DNA of 64,000 nt from Pandoraea terrigena (lineage in GTDB: Bacteria; Pseudomonadota; Gammaproteobacteria; Burkholderiales; Burkholderiaceae). The first letter of the stretch is position 1. Each line of letters starts with the position of its first letter. The stretch covers positions 62,001 to 126,000 of the forward strand of contig NZ_CABPRU010000002.1 of assembly GCF_902459705.1 (NCBI RefSeq), written 5' to 3'. Shown here piece after piece: positions 30,058 to 39,104 of this stretch. The notes below the pieces were generated by a model. The model saw only the letters and a list, made by a program, of their open reading frames with translations, ran no database searches and was not told the DNA's origin. The position numbers and the translations under genes are program-made.

Positions 30058-30805
30058 CATGGACAAAGGCTGCATTCTGGTGACTGGCGCGAGTCGAGGC
30101 ATCGGCGCGGCGATCGCCGAAGCGCTAGCGCTCGATGGCTTCACCGTGGCGTGTCTGTCGCGTTCCGGCGCGCTGCCGACACGAGAAATTTCAGATCCCG
30201 ACGTGCGCGCACGCTTCGTGACGACCGAATGCGACGTCACGCGCCATGACTCGGTCAAGCAGGCCATCGAGGACACGATGCGCCGCGTCGGCCTGCCACT
30301 CGTGGGTTTGGTCAACAACGCGGGCCTGCATCTGGAAGACGACGCCGCATCCCAGTCGATCGCGGAATTCGAGCAGGTCATGAGTATGAACACGACGTCG
30401 GTGTTCATGGCGAGTCAGATCGCCTATCCGTACCTGCGCGACGCCGGCGGCGCAACGATCGTCAACATAGGCTCGTTCTTCGACAAGCTCGGCGTGCGCC
30501 GCAACTCGGCGTATTGCGCCTCGAAGGCTGCGGTAGGCGCCATCTCGCGCTGCCTCGCCGTCGAGTGGGCGAGCGATGGCATCCGGGTGCATAACGTGGC
30601 GCCTGGCTACATCGCCACCGACTTGAACAAGGCATCGTTATCGAGCGGGTCGCTCAGCCGATTCCTCGCAAAGCGGATCCCGACTGGCGCCCCCGGCGCA
30701 TCCGAAGACGTGGCGCAACTGGTGCGACTGCTGTTCACCGTTACGACCGGCTTCATGACCGGCGAGACGATCTATCTCGACGGCGGTCAGGGGATGGCGC
30801 TCTGA
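30050..30805 (+). CDS. Short-chain dehydrogenase, BadH-like position
   Basis: The 251-residue SDR has the cofactor motif TGASRGIG (about residues 12-19), NNAG (about 88), a catalytic serine in IGSFFDKLG and an intact YCASK motif (about 158-162). PGYIATDL and GETIYLDGG complete it. It oxidises a hydroxyacyl-CoA or reduces a ketone with NAD(P). Its place between the hydratase and the acyl-CoA dehydrogenase suggests the BadH-type oxidation of a ring hydroxyl, though the Hbd protein at 32.0 kb could do the same job. The start overlaps the hydratase end, so translation is probably coupled. Confidence 0.85.
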   Translation: MNDMDKGCILVTGASRGIGAAIAEALALDGFTVACLSRSGALPTREISDPDVRARFVTTECDVTRHDSVKQAIEDTMRRVGLPLVGLVNNAGLHLEDDAASQSIAEFEQVMSMNTTSVFMASQIAYPYLRDAGGATIVNIGSFFDKLGVRRNSAYCASKAAVGAISRCLAVEWASDGIRVHNVAPGYIATDLNKASLSSGSLSRFLAKRIPTGAPGASEDVAQLVRLLFTVTTGFMTGETIYLDGGQGMAL

Positions 30806-30844
30806 GCGCCAACGAATCGGAACACACGGATTAGGCACTCAACC

Positions 30845-32011
30845 ATGAACGTACTCGAAAAACTGGACGCGAGCCTTCCGCTGTCGGAGGAAGAGCGGAT
30901 GATTGTCGACAGCGTGAAGTCGCTGGCGCGCGACCGGATTGCACCCCGCGCCGCGGAATACGACCGCACGTCGGCGTTTCCGTGGGACAACGTCAAGGCC
31001 ATCAACGAACTCGGTCTGAACGCAATCTTCATCCCGGAAGAATGCGGCGGTGCGCGACTCTCCTTCACCTGCTATGCCGCGTGCGTGCGCGAGATCTCCG
31101 CCGCATGTGCCTCGACGGGCATCATCTGGGCGACAAACTTCCACGCCATCAAGCCGGTCGTGGAATTCGGCAGCGAGGAGCAGAAGGCACGGGTCCTGCC
31201 GCGCATTGCAGAAGGCGGCCTCGCGTCACTCGCCATCACCGAAAGCGGTGCCGGTTCTGACGCCACGGGCATGCGCACGACCTTCACACCCAATGGCGAT
31301 GATATCGTCATCAACGGCAGCAAGGTCTTCATCACCAACGGCGACGTCGCCGATCTGTATCTGCTGTTCGGCAAATGGTCTGAAATCGACAACGCCAGGG
31401 ACGCCATTTCGGTACTCGTTCTCGAAAAGGGCACCGAGGGCCTGTCCGTTAATGGCCTCGAACACAAGATGGGCACCCGCGCATCGAGCACGGCGTCCCT
31501 GTCGTTCGACAACTGTCGCGTGCCGCGTGCCAATCTCATCGGTCAGCCGGGCGACGGGCTTCGCATTCTGTTTGAATCGCTGAACCGATCGCGCCCTAGC
31601 GTCGCGGCCCATGCACTGGGTATTGCGCGGGCGGCCTTCGAAGACGCCACCGCGTACATCAACGAACGCAAGCAGTCCGGGCGCAGGATCATCGACTTCC
31701 AGGGCATTCAATTCATGCTGGCCGACATGGCCTCTGAGCTCGTCCTTTGCGAATCGCTGCTGTGGCAGGTCGCGAGCCGGGTGGACAGCGGTGCATCGGG
31801 CTTCGGCATCGAGGCTTCGATCCTCAAAATGCGCGCGACGGACGCAGCGATGCGCATCTCGACCGACGCGGTGCAGTTGCTCGGCGGCTACGGATACTGC
31901 TCGGACTACCGGGTCGAGCGACTCATGCGCGACGCCAAGATCACGCAGATCTGGGAAGGGACGAATCAGATCCATCGCCAGCTCATCGGCCGCAGCTTCA
32001 TCGAAAAATAG
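30845..32011 (+). CDS. Acyl-CoA dehydrogenase
   Basis: The 388-residue flavoprotein shows the family landmarks: LASLAITESGAGSDATGMR (about residues 125-143), FITNGDVADLYLLF, the central ARAAFEDATAYINERKQ-type helices and the C-terminal RDAKITQIWEGTNQIHRQLI, where the active-site glutamate lies in the ...EGTN region. It introduces the 2,3-double bond of the acyl-CoA with FAD and passes electrons to ETF. In an alicyclic-acid scheme this is the AliB/BadJ step. It follows the SDR after 39 bp within the same operon. Confidence 0.9.
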   Translation: MNVLEKLDASLPLSEEERMIVDSVKSLARDRIAPRAAEYDRTSAFPWDNVKAINELGLNAIFIPEECGGARLSFTCYAACVREISAACASTGIIWATNFHAIKPVVEFGSEEQKARVLPRIAEGGLASLAITESGAGSDATGMRTTFTPNGDDIVINGSKVFITNGDVADLYLLFGKWSEIDNARDAISVLVLEKGTEGLSVNGLEHKMGTRASSTASLSFDNCRVPRANLIGQPGDGLRILFESLNRSRPSVAAHALGIARAAFEDATAYINERKQSGRRIIDFQGIQFMLADMASELVLCESLLWQVASRVDSGASGFGIEASILKMRATDAAMRISTDAVQLLGGYGYCSDYRVERLMRDAKITQIWEGTNQIHRQLIGRSFIEK

Positions 32012-32020
32012 GAGACGAAC

Positions 32021-32896
32021 ATGACATCGATAAGAACCGTCGGTATCGCAGGCGCCGGCACGATGGGCGCGGGCATTGCCATCGTCGCCGCACGCGCCGG
32101 CTTCGTGACGCGGGTCTATGACACGCGGAACGAAGGACTAGCCGTGGCTCGCACCCAAACCGCTGCATTTCTCGAGAAATCCGCGCAGCGCGGCAAGATT
32201 CCCGAAGGCGCAGTGCCGGAAATCCTGTCGCGCTGGCACGGCACGACCCGACTCGAAGACCTCGCGGACTGCGACATCGTCATCGAAGCGGTATTCGAGG
32301 ATCTTGGCGTCAAGCACGACCTCTTCTCGCGCCTCGACAAGGTGTGTGCGCCGCACACGATGTTTGCATCCAACACGTCGACCCTCTCGATCACCGAGAT
32401 TGCAGGCGGCTCAGGCAGGCCCGATCGATTCGTCGGCATGCACTTCTGCCTTCCCGCTCAGTTGATGAAACTCATTGAAATGTCTTCTGGCCTCAACACC
32501 AGCGACGAAACGTTCGAGCAGGCATGGCAGTTTGCGCTGGCGCTCGGCCAGACGCCCGTGCGCACGCAGGACACGCCTGGGTTCATCCTCAATTACTTTC
32601 TCGTCCCGTTCAATAACGATGCGATACGACTGGTCGAAGAGGGTGTCGCTGAACCGGCGGACATCGATCTCGCGATCAAGACGGCGCTGGGCTACCCGAT
32701 GGGACCGCTGGAACTGCTCGACCTCGTCGGCATGGATACCCAGAAGCTGCTTTGCGCGGCGCTATACGCGGTGACCAATGAACCGCGCGCCGCCTGTCCG
32801 CCGCTGGTGCGCCGCATGATCGCCGCAGGCTGGCTCGGCAAGAAAGCGGGCCGCGGCTTCCACGTCTACGGCGACACCAAGATGTTCGGAGCTTGA
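32021..32896 (+). CDS. 3-Hydroxyacyl-CoA dehydrogenase
   Basis: The 291-residue protein has the N-terminal NAD motif GIAGAGTMGAGIA (about residues 7-19), the IEAVFEDLGVKHDLF region, SNTSTLSIT (about 116), the catalytic histidine in GMHFCLPAQLMKLIE (about 138-152) and the C-terminal dimer domain (DTPGFILNYFLVPFNN, GYPMGPLELLDLVG). It oxidises the 3-hydroxyacyl-CoA to 3-ketoacyl-CoA with NAD. An AGGAGACGAAC ribosome-binding site precedes ATG. The next gene is a degenerate relative of the same family. Confidence 0.9.
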   Translation: MTSIRTVGIAGAGTMGAGIAIVAARAGFVTRVYDTRNEGLAVARTQTAAFLEKSAQRGKIPEGAVPEILSRWHGTTRLEDLADCDIVIEAVFEDLGVKHDLFSRLDKVCAPHTMFASNTSTLSITEIAGGSGRPDRFVGMHFCLPAQLMKLIEMSSGLNTSDETFEQAWQFALALGQTPVRTQDTPGFILNYFLVPFNNDAIRLVEEGVAEPADIDLAIKTALGYPMGPLELLDLVGMDTQKLLCAALYAVTNEPRAACPPLVRRMIAAGWLGKKAGRGFHVYGDTKMFGA

Positions 32897-32898
32897 CC

Positions 32899-33579
32899 AT
32901 GAGCTACAGAGTGATTCAGTCGGGCGAGAGCCGCTCGTTCCCGTCTGCCCACGCGTTCGTCGAGACGGCAGGTATCGGAACGTCGGTCGTATTTATAGGC
33001 GCCCACGCGGGCAAAGCGTTTGCCGAGTCGCAGGCTAGTTTGGCCGATGCGCCGTTCGTCGCCATCGAACTGGGTACGGAGTGCCTCGGCGAGCATACTG
33101 GCGAGGATGCCGGCAAGGAGGGATCGAATGTCGTCGGATTTGCACGGTTCCGGCTGGGCGACGCAGAGCCTAGCGACCTCATTGAGCTGGTGCGTCAGCC
33201 CGCCACCCAGCCGCGCACACTCGCGTTGGCCAAGGCAGCCTTCGAAGGCGCGGGATTGCGCGTGGCTGTGTGCGGCGACTTCCCGGGGCGCATCGTCGAC
33301 CGGCTGATCCGACCGTACTACAACGCGGCGCTGCGTCGTCTTGACGACAAGCTCGCCACTGCTGAGGACATGGACAAGACGCTACGCCTCGGTCTCGGCT
33401 ATCCGGAAGGCCCGATCGCCCTACTCCACCGCACAGGTCTGCGTCATCACTACGAAGTCACCAGGCAGCTCAGTGAAGCGCTCGGCGACGCGGCCTACGC
33501 GCCGGCTCGGCGCGCACAGGTGGCATACCGGCGCGCCATGGACGGCACCGGCGCTGCTGATTCCGGAGCCGAACAATGA
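32899..33579 (+). CDS. 3-Hydroxyacyl-CoA-dehydrogenase-like protein without NAD motif
   Basis: The 226-residue protein keeps the second half of a hydroxyacyl-CoA dehydrogenase: DLIELVRQPATQPRTLALAK, DFPGRIVDRLIRPYYNAALR and GLGYPEGPIALLHRTGL match the dimerisation domain. The first 90 residues lack GxGxxG, and the region that should carry the catalytic histidine reads VGFARFRLGD, so that histidine is not evident. It looks like a diverged paralogue kept for a structural or regulatory role. Similar half-degenerate partners occur in some beta-oxidation operons. ATG 32899 with GGAG upstream is preferred; TTG 32893 is possible. It is translationally coupled at both ends. Confidence 0.65.
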   Translation: MSYRVIQSGESRSFPSAHAFVETAGIGTSVVFIGAHAGKAFAESQASLADAPFVAIELGTECLGEHTGEDAGKEGSNVVGFARFRLGDAEPSDLIELVRQPATQPRTLALAKAAFEGAGLRVAVCGDFPGRIVDRLIRPYYNAALRRLDDKLATAEDMDKTLRLGLGYPEGPIALLHRTGLRHHYEVTRQLSEALGDAAYAPARRAQVAYRRAMDGTGAADSGAEQ

Positions 33580-34718
33580 CACGTCAGCCGCTCGCCGATG
33601 TGAAGGTGCTGGATTTCAGCACGCTGCTGCCAGGTCCGCTTTGTACACTTCTGCTCGCCCAGTCGGGCGCTGCGGTCGTCAAGGTCGAGAAGCCGGGCGT
33701 CGGCGACGACATGCGCACATATCACCCCAGGTCTGGCGACGACAGCGTCAACTTCGGCATGCTCAATCGCGGAAAGCGATCGATCGTGGTCGACCTGAAG
33801 TCCGAGGAAGGCCGTCGGTCGATCCTGCCGCTGATCGCCGAGGCCGACGTGCTGGTCGAGCAGTTCCGCCCTGGCGTGATGCAGCGCCTGGGACTCGGCT
33901 ATGAGGCGCTGGCGCAGCTCAACCCCACGCTCATCTACTGCTCGATCACCGGCTATGGACAGACCGGGCCCAAAGCCCATCAGGCCGCACACGATCTGAA
34001 CTATATGGCGCAGAGCGGATTGCTCGGGCTGTCGCGAGGAAGCGATGGGGCGCCCGTGCTCCCGCCCGCGTTGCTCGCCGACATCGCAGGCGGAGCGTAT
34101 CCGGCGATGATGAATATCCTGTTGGCGTTGCGTCAGCGCGATGCCGATGGGCAGGGGCGCTATCTCGACGTGTCGATGTCAGACAACCTGCTCACGTTCG
34201 CGTACTGGGGGCTGGGCCAGGGCCTCACAGGTCATGGCTGGCCCCGCCCGGGCGGTGAACTCGTGACAGGCGGCACGGCGCGATACCAGATCTATGGCAC
34301 CAGCGACGGTCAATATCTTGCTGCGGCGCCGCTGGAAGACAAGTTCTGGCACAACTTCGTCAGCGCCCTGGGATTGACCGAGTTGGCCGGCGCCGACGGC
34401 ACCGAGACAGGGATTCGGGACAGGATCGCCTCAACCCTCCGAAAACACCCGGCCGCTTACTGGCTCGAGAAATTTGCCGGTATCGACACATGCGTCGCCC
34501 TTGTGGTCGACCTGAGCGAAGCGGCCTCCGATCCGCACTTCCATGAGCGCGGTGTCTTCGCACAACGTGTGCGACTCTCAGGTGGCGCCACGATATCCGC
34601 GCTGCCGCTTCCCGTGGACCGGCAGTTCGGGGCCGACGACGCGGTACTTGACGCACCCAGGCTCGGCGCGGACGTCGCGTCGTTCAACCCTGTCACGCAG
34701 CGCGGAGGCAACGCATGA
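33576..34718 (+). CDS. CaiB/BaiF family CoA-transferase, second copy
   Basis: The 380-residue family III CoA-transferase starts VKVLDFSTLLPGPLCTLLL and has the KVEKPGVGDDMR segment, NRGKRSIVVDLK (about 64) and a catalytic aspartate in PALLADIAGGAY near residue 171. It differs clearly from the copy at 25.6 kb, so the two are not a recent duplication. It may act on a later intermediate or product, for example recycling CoA from the ring-opened acid. It overlaps the gene before and the one after by 4 bp (ATGA). Confidence 0.88.
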   Translation: MTRQPLADVKVLDFSTLLPGPLCTLLLAQSGAAVVKVEKPGVGDDMRTYHPRSGDDSVNFGMLNRGKRSIVVDLKSEEGRRSILPLIAEADVLVEQFRPGVMQRLGLGYEALAQLNPTLIYCSITGYGQTGPKAHQAAHDLNYMAQSGLLGLSRGSDGAPVLPPALLADIAGGAYPAMMNILLALRQRDADGQGRYLDVSMSDNLLTFAYWGLGQGLTGHGWPRPGGELVTGGTARYQIYGTSDGQYLAAAPLEDKFWHNFVSALGLTELAGADGTETGIRDRIASTLRKHPAAYWLEKFAGIDTCVALVVDLSEAASDPHFHERGVFAQRVRLSGGATISALPLPVDRQFGADDAVLDAPRLGADVASFNPVTQRGGNA

Positions 34719-35704
34719 AAGCCGCCATCGTTCGCAACTTCGGCGAGCCCGGCGACGTCGTCATCGGTCAACTGCCGGATCCGACGGTGCGGGATCACGA
34801 CGTTCTGATCGAGATACGTGCCGCGGCCATCAATTACCCCGACCTGCTGGTGATCCGCGGGCGCTATCAGAACCTGCCCCGGCCGCCTTTCGTGCCGGGG
34901 AAAGACGCGGCCGGGGTGGTCCTCGACGTGGGTACGTCGGTTCGCCGGTTCAAGCCGGGAGATCGGGTCGTCGCGCATATGGAATACGGTGCCTATGCGT
35001 CACGTGTGGCCCTTCCCGAGCGCTATTGCGAAGCGCTGCCGGACGCGATGTCGTTCGACGACGCTGTCGCGATGGGATTGCCCTTCCAGACGGCCTACTT
35101 CGCGCTGTGCGAACGCGCACGCTTCACACAGGGCGAAACAGTACTGGTGACCGGCGCTAGCGGCGGCGTGGGCGCCGCGGCCCTGCAACTCGTGCGCGCG
35201 CTGGGCGGGTCGGCAATCGCCGCCATCAACCGTCCGGTGCAGGCGTCGCAAGCGCTGGCCGATGGCGCGTCGCACGTCGTCGATCTGTCCTTGCCCCACG
35301 TACTCGAAAGCCTTCGACAGCAGGTGTTCGACGTGACACGTGGGCGCGGTGTCGACATCGTGCTCGACGCGCTCGGTGGCGAAGTGTTCAACGCCGCGCT
35401 TCGTACATTGGCCTGGTGCGGGCGGGCGGTCGTGATCGGCTTTGCCGCGGGCGGCATTCCGCACATCAAGGCCAACTACCTACTGCTGAAGAACATCGAA
35501 GTCTCCGGCCTGCAGTGGAGCGACTACCGCGAACGCGACTCGCGGCGTGTCAACGACGTCCAACGCAAACTGCTTGAGCTTTACGTGAGCGGCCAGATCC
35601 ACCCGCGCATCGCGCTCAAGTTGCCGTTGGATAAAGTCGGCGAGGTACTCGACGCGATAGATCGTCGCGCCGTCATTGGCAGAGCCGTTCTCGGCTTCGA
35701 TTGA
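34715..35704 (+). CDS. Quinone-oxidoreductase-like MDR protein (NADPH-dependent)
   Basis: The 329-residue medium-chain dehydrogenase/reductase lacks the zinc-binding cysteines and has the quinone-reductase pattern: AAAINYPDLLVIRGRYQ (about 39-55), PFVPGKDAAGVV, and the NADPH-fold motif VLVTGASGGVGAAALQL (about 144-160). It probably reduces an enone, quinone or enoyl-CoA. In this operon it may handle unsaturated intermediates that the crotonase cannot. It closes the ten-gene run with a 4-bp overlap; 161 AT-rich bases follow. Confidence 0.82.
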   Translation: MKAAIVRNFGEPGDVVIGQLPDPTVRDHDVLIEIRAAAINYPDLLVIRGRYQNLPRPPFVPGKDAAGVVLDVGTSVRRFKPGDRVVAHMEYGAYASRVALPERYCEALPDAMSFDDAVAMGLPFQTAYFALCERARFTQGETVLVTGASGGVGAAALQLVRALGGSAIAAINRPVQASQALADGASHVVDLSLPHVLESLRQQVFDVTRGRGVDIVLDALGGEVFNAALRTLAWCGRAVVIGFAAGGIPHIKANYLLLKNIEVSGLQWSDYRERDSRRVNDVQRKLLELYVSGQIHPRIALKLPLDKVGEVLDAIDRRAVIGRAVLGFD

Positions 35705-35865
35705 TACTAGGTTTCATCGAGTTAGCACGGATACTAAAATTCATATGATTAGGTATACGAATCAAATATATACGTTTCGCTGCCAGCTCATCGAATACCC
35801 ATCCCAGGCAATGGACGAATCGATCCGCTGGGAACACTCATGAGAAAACATCAAGGAGACACGGT

Positions 35866-37104
35866 ATGAAATCTCAACGTATTTACGCAGCGCGCAGAGG
35901 CGCGCGCTGTGCGCTCGTGTGCGCGCTGGCGTCGATGATGCACGTGAGCCACGCGGCCGACGTCCAGGCTGGAGGGCCGGTTCGCATCGGGGTCATCGTG
36001 GACATGAGCGGCGTCTACTCGGGGATCGGAGGCCCGGCAGGCGTGACGGCGGTCAAGCTGGCCGTACAGGATTTCGGCGGCAAGGTACTTGGCCGCCCTA
36101 TCGAAGTGCTGTCGGCGGACTATCAGAACAAGGTTGACGTTACCGCAACGAAGGTTCGTACGTGGTACGACAACGATAACGTCCAGGCCGTCATCGAGTC
36201 CACCGACTCTGCTTCTGCGCTGGCCTTGCAGAGACTCGGTGCCGAACGAAAAAAAATCACGATCTTCGCGGGCTCGGCCACCACGGATCTGACGGACAAG
36301 CAATGCTCGCCGTACGGCGTCCACTACGTCTACGACACCTATTCACTTGCGAACGGCACCGCTCGCGCCCTGGCAAAAGCCGGCTACAAGCGCTGGTTCT
36401 TCATCACTGCGGACTACGCGTTCGGCAGCTCCCTCCAAGCGCAGGCGACCCGGGTCGTCAAGGAAATGGGGGGCGAGGTGGTAGGCGTCGTGAAGCATCC
36501 GCTGTCGGCCTCGGATTTCGCTTCGTATCTGTTGCAAGCGCAGTCGGCCAAGCCCCAGGTCGTCGCGCTGGCCAACGCCGGGCGCGATACGCAAAGCGCC
36601 GTCAAGCAGGCGGCCGAGTTCGGCCTGTCGCGCAACAACGTAGTCGTTGCGCCGCTGCTGATTTTCGACAGCGATCTCAAGGGCATGGGCTTGAATGCGG
36701 CGCAAGGACTGCGTTTCACGACGGCATTCTACTGGGACCAGAACGACCAGACGCGCGCGTTCTCGAAGAAATTCTTCGCGGCGACGAACAAGATGCCGAC
36801 CATGGTTCAGGCGGGGATGTACTCGGCAACGACCCATTATCTGAACGCGATAAAGGCTGCAGGCACGCTCGATAGCGACAAGGTGATGGAGAAGATGCGC
36901 GCCATGCCGATCAATGACTTCTTCGCCAAGGACGGTCGCATCGAAGCGAACGGTCTGATGTTGCACGACATGTATCTGGCAGAGGCGAAGAAGCCGTCGG
37001 AATCGAAAGGGGAGTGGGATCTGCTGAAGATCGTCTCCGTCATTCCGAAATCGGAGGCTTTCGAGCCGCTGGCCGACAGCGACTGCCCGCTTGTCAAAAA
37101 GTAA
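35866..37104 (+). CDS. ABC-type solute-binding protein, branched-chain amino acid/aromatic-acid class
   Basis: The 412-residue protein has a signal peptide (cleavage near SHAADV) and a type I periplasmic-binding fold: IGVIVDMSGVYSGIGGPAGV, AVIESTDSASALALQRL, WFFITADYAFGSSLQAQATR, VGVVKHPLSASDFASYL. This class binds amino acids, urea or aromatic acids. No LivHM-type permease or ATPase is in the window, so it is an orphan that must share a transporter or act as a sensor. It lies after the catabolic operon with an AAGGAG ribosome-binding site and next to an MFS gene. I infer that it captures the operon's substrate. Confidence 0.85.
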   Translation: MKSQRIYAARRGARCALVCALASMMHVSHAADVQAGGPVRIGVIVDMSGVYSGIGGPAGVTAVKLAVQDFGGKVLGRPIEVLSADYQNKVDVTATKVRTWYDNDNVQAVIESTDSASALALQRLGAERKKITIFAGSATTDLTDKQCSPYGVHYVYDTYSLANGTARALAKAGYKRWFFITADYAFGSSLQAQATRVVKEMGGEVVGVVKHPLSASDFASYLLQAQSAKPQVVALANAGRDTQSAVKQAAEFGLSRNNVVVAPLLIFDSDLKGMGLNAAQGLRFTTAFYWDQNDQTRAFSKKFFAATNKMPTMVQAGMYSATTHYLNAIKAAGTLDSDKVMEKMRAMPINDFFAKDGRIEANGLMLHDMYLAEAKKPSESKGEWDLLKIVSVIPKSEAFEPLADSDCPLVKK

Positions 37105-37186
37105 GACGCCATGAGGTACCTCGGCGCGACGACGTCGTCGCGCCCCGGGGACATGTGTCGGATAACTCGGGAAACTGGAGACGGTT

Positions 37187-38527
37187 ATGGAAGCAGTAAG
37201 CGTTGACGACGTCAGCGAAGCGGCACGGAAAGGAAGCCTGGAGACGCGCCGTAAGAGCGCGATCAAGGGCGCGGTCTTTTCGGAGTTCGTCGACATGTTC
37301 GACATCTACTTGCCGGTGATCATTCTGGCCCCCATACAGACGTACTTCCTTCCGAGAAGTGTGTCGGGTGGATATCAGGTGATCCTGGAATCGCTCGTGT
37401 TCATCACAACGCTCCTCGGCCGCCCCTTGGGTGCACTCGTGTTCGGACGAATTGCCGACCGTGTCGGACGGCGCGCCGCCTCGATCGCGTCGGTGAGCGG
37501 GTTTGCGGTTGCAACCTTTCTGATCGCCCTGATCCCAGGGTATGAAACGATCGGCATCGCGTCGTATTGGATTCTGGTGCTGCTGAGATTCATCGACGGC
37601 GTATTCCTGGGTGGCGGCTACACCGGGGCATTGCCGCTTGCCATCGAATACTCCCGGAAAGACCAGCGCGGTCTGGTCGGGGGCTTGATTCTGGCGGGCT
37701 TCCCCGCCGCCTACGTGGCGATCAACTTGCTCGCCATGATCATGTTCGCGGTCTTCCCGATGAACGGCCCCGACTCCCCATATGCGCAGTGGGGATGGCG
37801 CATCCCGTTCCTTCTCGGGTCGGTCATGGCGACATTGTTGGCCGTCTACTACGTCCGCAACGTATCCGAGTCGCAAGTGTGGCAAGGCAAGACGTCCGGT
37901 AAGCCGCAGAATACGTCGGAGGATCGACTCGTCACGGGTCAGGCGCGTCGCAATCTCCTGCAAGTGCTGCTGATGATGACCGGATTCTGGCTCACGCAAA
38001 ACATCGTCGGTCTGTTCCTCCCGACGGGAGTTCTGCTAAAGCGGCTGCACCTCACGCCGCTCCAGATGACCGCGACGCTGATGATGGCCTACTCGGTGCT
38101 CTGCTTCGGATATGTGGGCGCTGGCATACTAGGGCAGCGGTTTGGCCGCCGCAAGATGTTGTCGATCATCGGTGCATTGACGTCGACAGCGGGTGCCGGT
38201 CTGCTCTATTTCCTCATCGGCGCCGCCGACGTTGCTCAATCGAGCATCGTGCTAGTGGTTTGCGCGTTGGCTCTTGTCGTCAGTTCCGCATGGGCTGTAA
38301 TCGTCACATACATCAACGAGCGATTTTCCACGGGTATCCGAGCAACCGGCTTTGGCATCGGATACAGCCTCTCGGTCATCATTCCCTCGTTCTACGCGTT
38401 CTACATGAACTGGCTGGGTACATTCATGCCGTCACAGTACACACCGGTTGCATTGCTCTGCATTGGCGGCGTGATTGCCTGCATCGGCGCACTTCTGGGG
38501 CCTGAGACGAAAGACGTCGATCTCTAG
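37187..38527 (+). CDS. MFS transporter, metabolite:H+ symporter type
   Basis: The 446-residue protein has the twelve-helix MFS plan with the loop motif GRIADRVGRRAASIAS (about residues 87-102) and the helix-5 region RFIDGVFLGGGYTGALPLAIEY. The second half repeats the pattern (GILGQRFGRRKMLSIIG, about 315). It is like the acid symporters of the AAHS/MHS groups and probably imports the acid degraded by the operon upstream. It follows the solute-binding gene after 82 bp. The stop lies before a gene-poor stretch holding relics. Confidence 0.85.
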   Translation: MEAVSVDDVSEAARKGSLETRRKSAIKGAVFSEFVDMFDIYLPVIILAPIQTYFLPRSVSGGYQVILESLVFITTLLGRPLGALVFGRIADRVGRRAASIASVSGFAVATFLIALIPGYETIGIASYWILVLLRFIDGVFLGGGYTGALPLAIEYSRKDQRGLVGGLILAGFPAAYVAINLLAMIMFAVFPMNGPDSPYAQWGWRIPFLLGSVMATLLAVYYVRNVSESQVWQGKTSGKPQNTSEDRLVTGQARRNLLQVLLMMTGFWLTQNIVGLFLPTGVLLKRLHLTPLQMTATLMMAYSVLCFGYVGAGILGQRFGRRKMLSIIGALTSTAGAGLLYFLIGAADVAQSSIVLVVCALALVVSSAWAVIVTYINERFSTGIRATGFGIGYSLSVIIPSFYAFYMNWLGTFMPSQYTPVALLCIGGVIACIGALLGPETKDVDL

Positions 38528-39032
38528 GCGCCAAATTTTCGGGTACCTGCAGTATGGCGCGTTTGTTTAGCAGATGCGGCGGGCACCCCGACGTCGCCTG
38601 GCAGGGCTAGACATAAAGGCGTGAGGGCTCAGAACTATGTTGAGCCGCTCAAGCGGCGCGCTCAGGGACTAGCCCATGGTTACCGACGAAACTTTTCCGG
38701 CAATCGTTCGACATTTGCACGGATGAAATTCCACACGACGCGAATGCGCCGAATAGAGAACAAGTCCTCCGGCGCGGCGAGCAATGCGAAATCTCGCCGC
38801 GAGCGATTCCCAGCGCTGTGAAACGCAGTTCGGGCGCTTACAACCGCCCCACTGAAGTTGAACTTGGCTCGGCGACAACTAGGAACGGATGTCGCCCCTG
38901 TGAGATTTAGACTTTCCACTCCATGGGGCGCGACAAGTATCTCCCCCCCATCCCGCGCACGATCGGCGTGCGCAAGGGCTTCGTTAATGTTCTCGATCGG
39001 ATACACGCGTTCAATATCAACTCGTAGACCGT
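38528..39032 (-). pseudogene. Relics of an MDR dehydrogenase and a LysR regulator
   Basis: There is no intact gene here. On the minus strand, 39024-38908 encodes IERVYPIENINEALAHADRA, matching the C-terminus of a zinc-type alcohol dehydrogenase. A further 40 residues at 38802-38680 (RIRVVWNFIRANVERL) look like the end of a LysR regulator. The two pieces share one reading frame by chance or by deletion fusion. Bases 38528-38680 show nothing recognisable. The area looks like the decayed right edge of an inserted block. Confidence 0.45.
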
Positions 39033-39104
39033 GCGAGTTTCGACGCGCACACCTTAACGCCGGAAATCTCCGCCCCAAGGTGCTCGGTTAATCGGGGGGA
39101 CGTC
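39033..39104. repeat. Copy B of the ~71-bp repeat with internal hairpin
   Basis: It starts GCGAGTT and ends GGGGGGACGTC, with arms CACCTT and AAGGTG placed as in copy A at 19125-19195. The match is clear in blocks and diverged in the loop. It lies about 180 bp from the 3' end of tRNA-Arg. Confidence 0.62.

Noticed and set aside
25555-35704. Carnitine (Cai) metabolism operon
   Set aside because: CaiB-like CoA-transferases suggested it, but no CaiT/CaiD/CaiE set or betaine transporter is present, and the BadI-like hydrolase points to another substrate.
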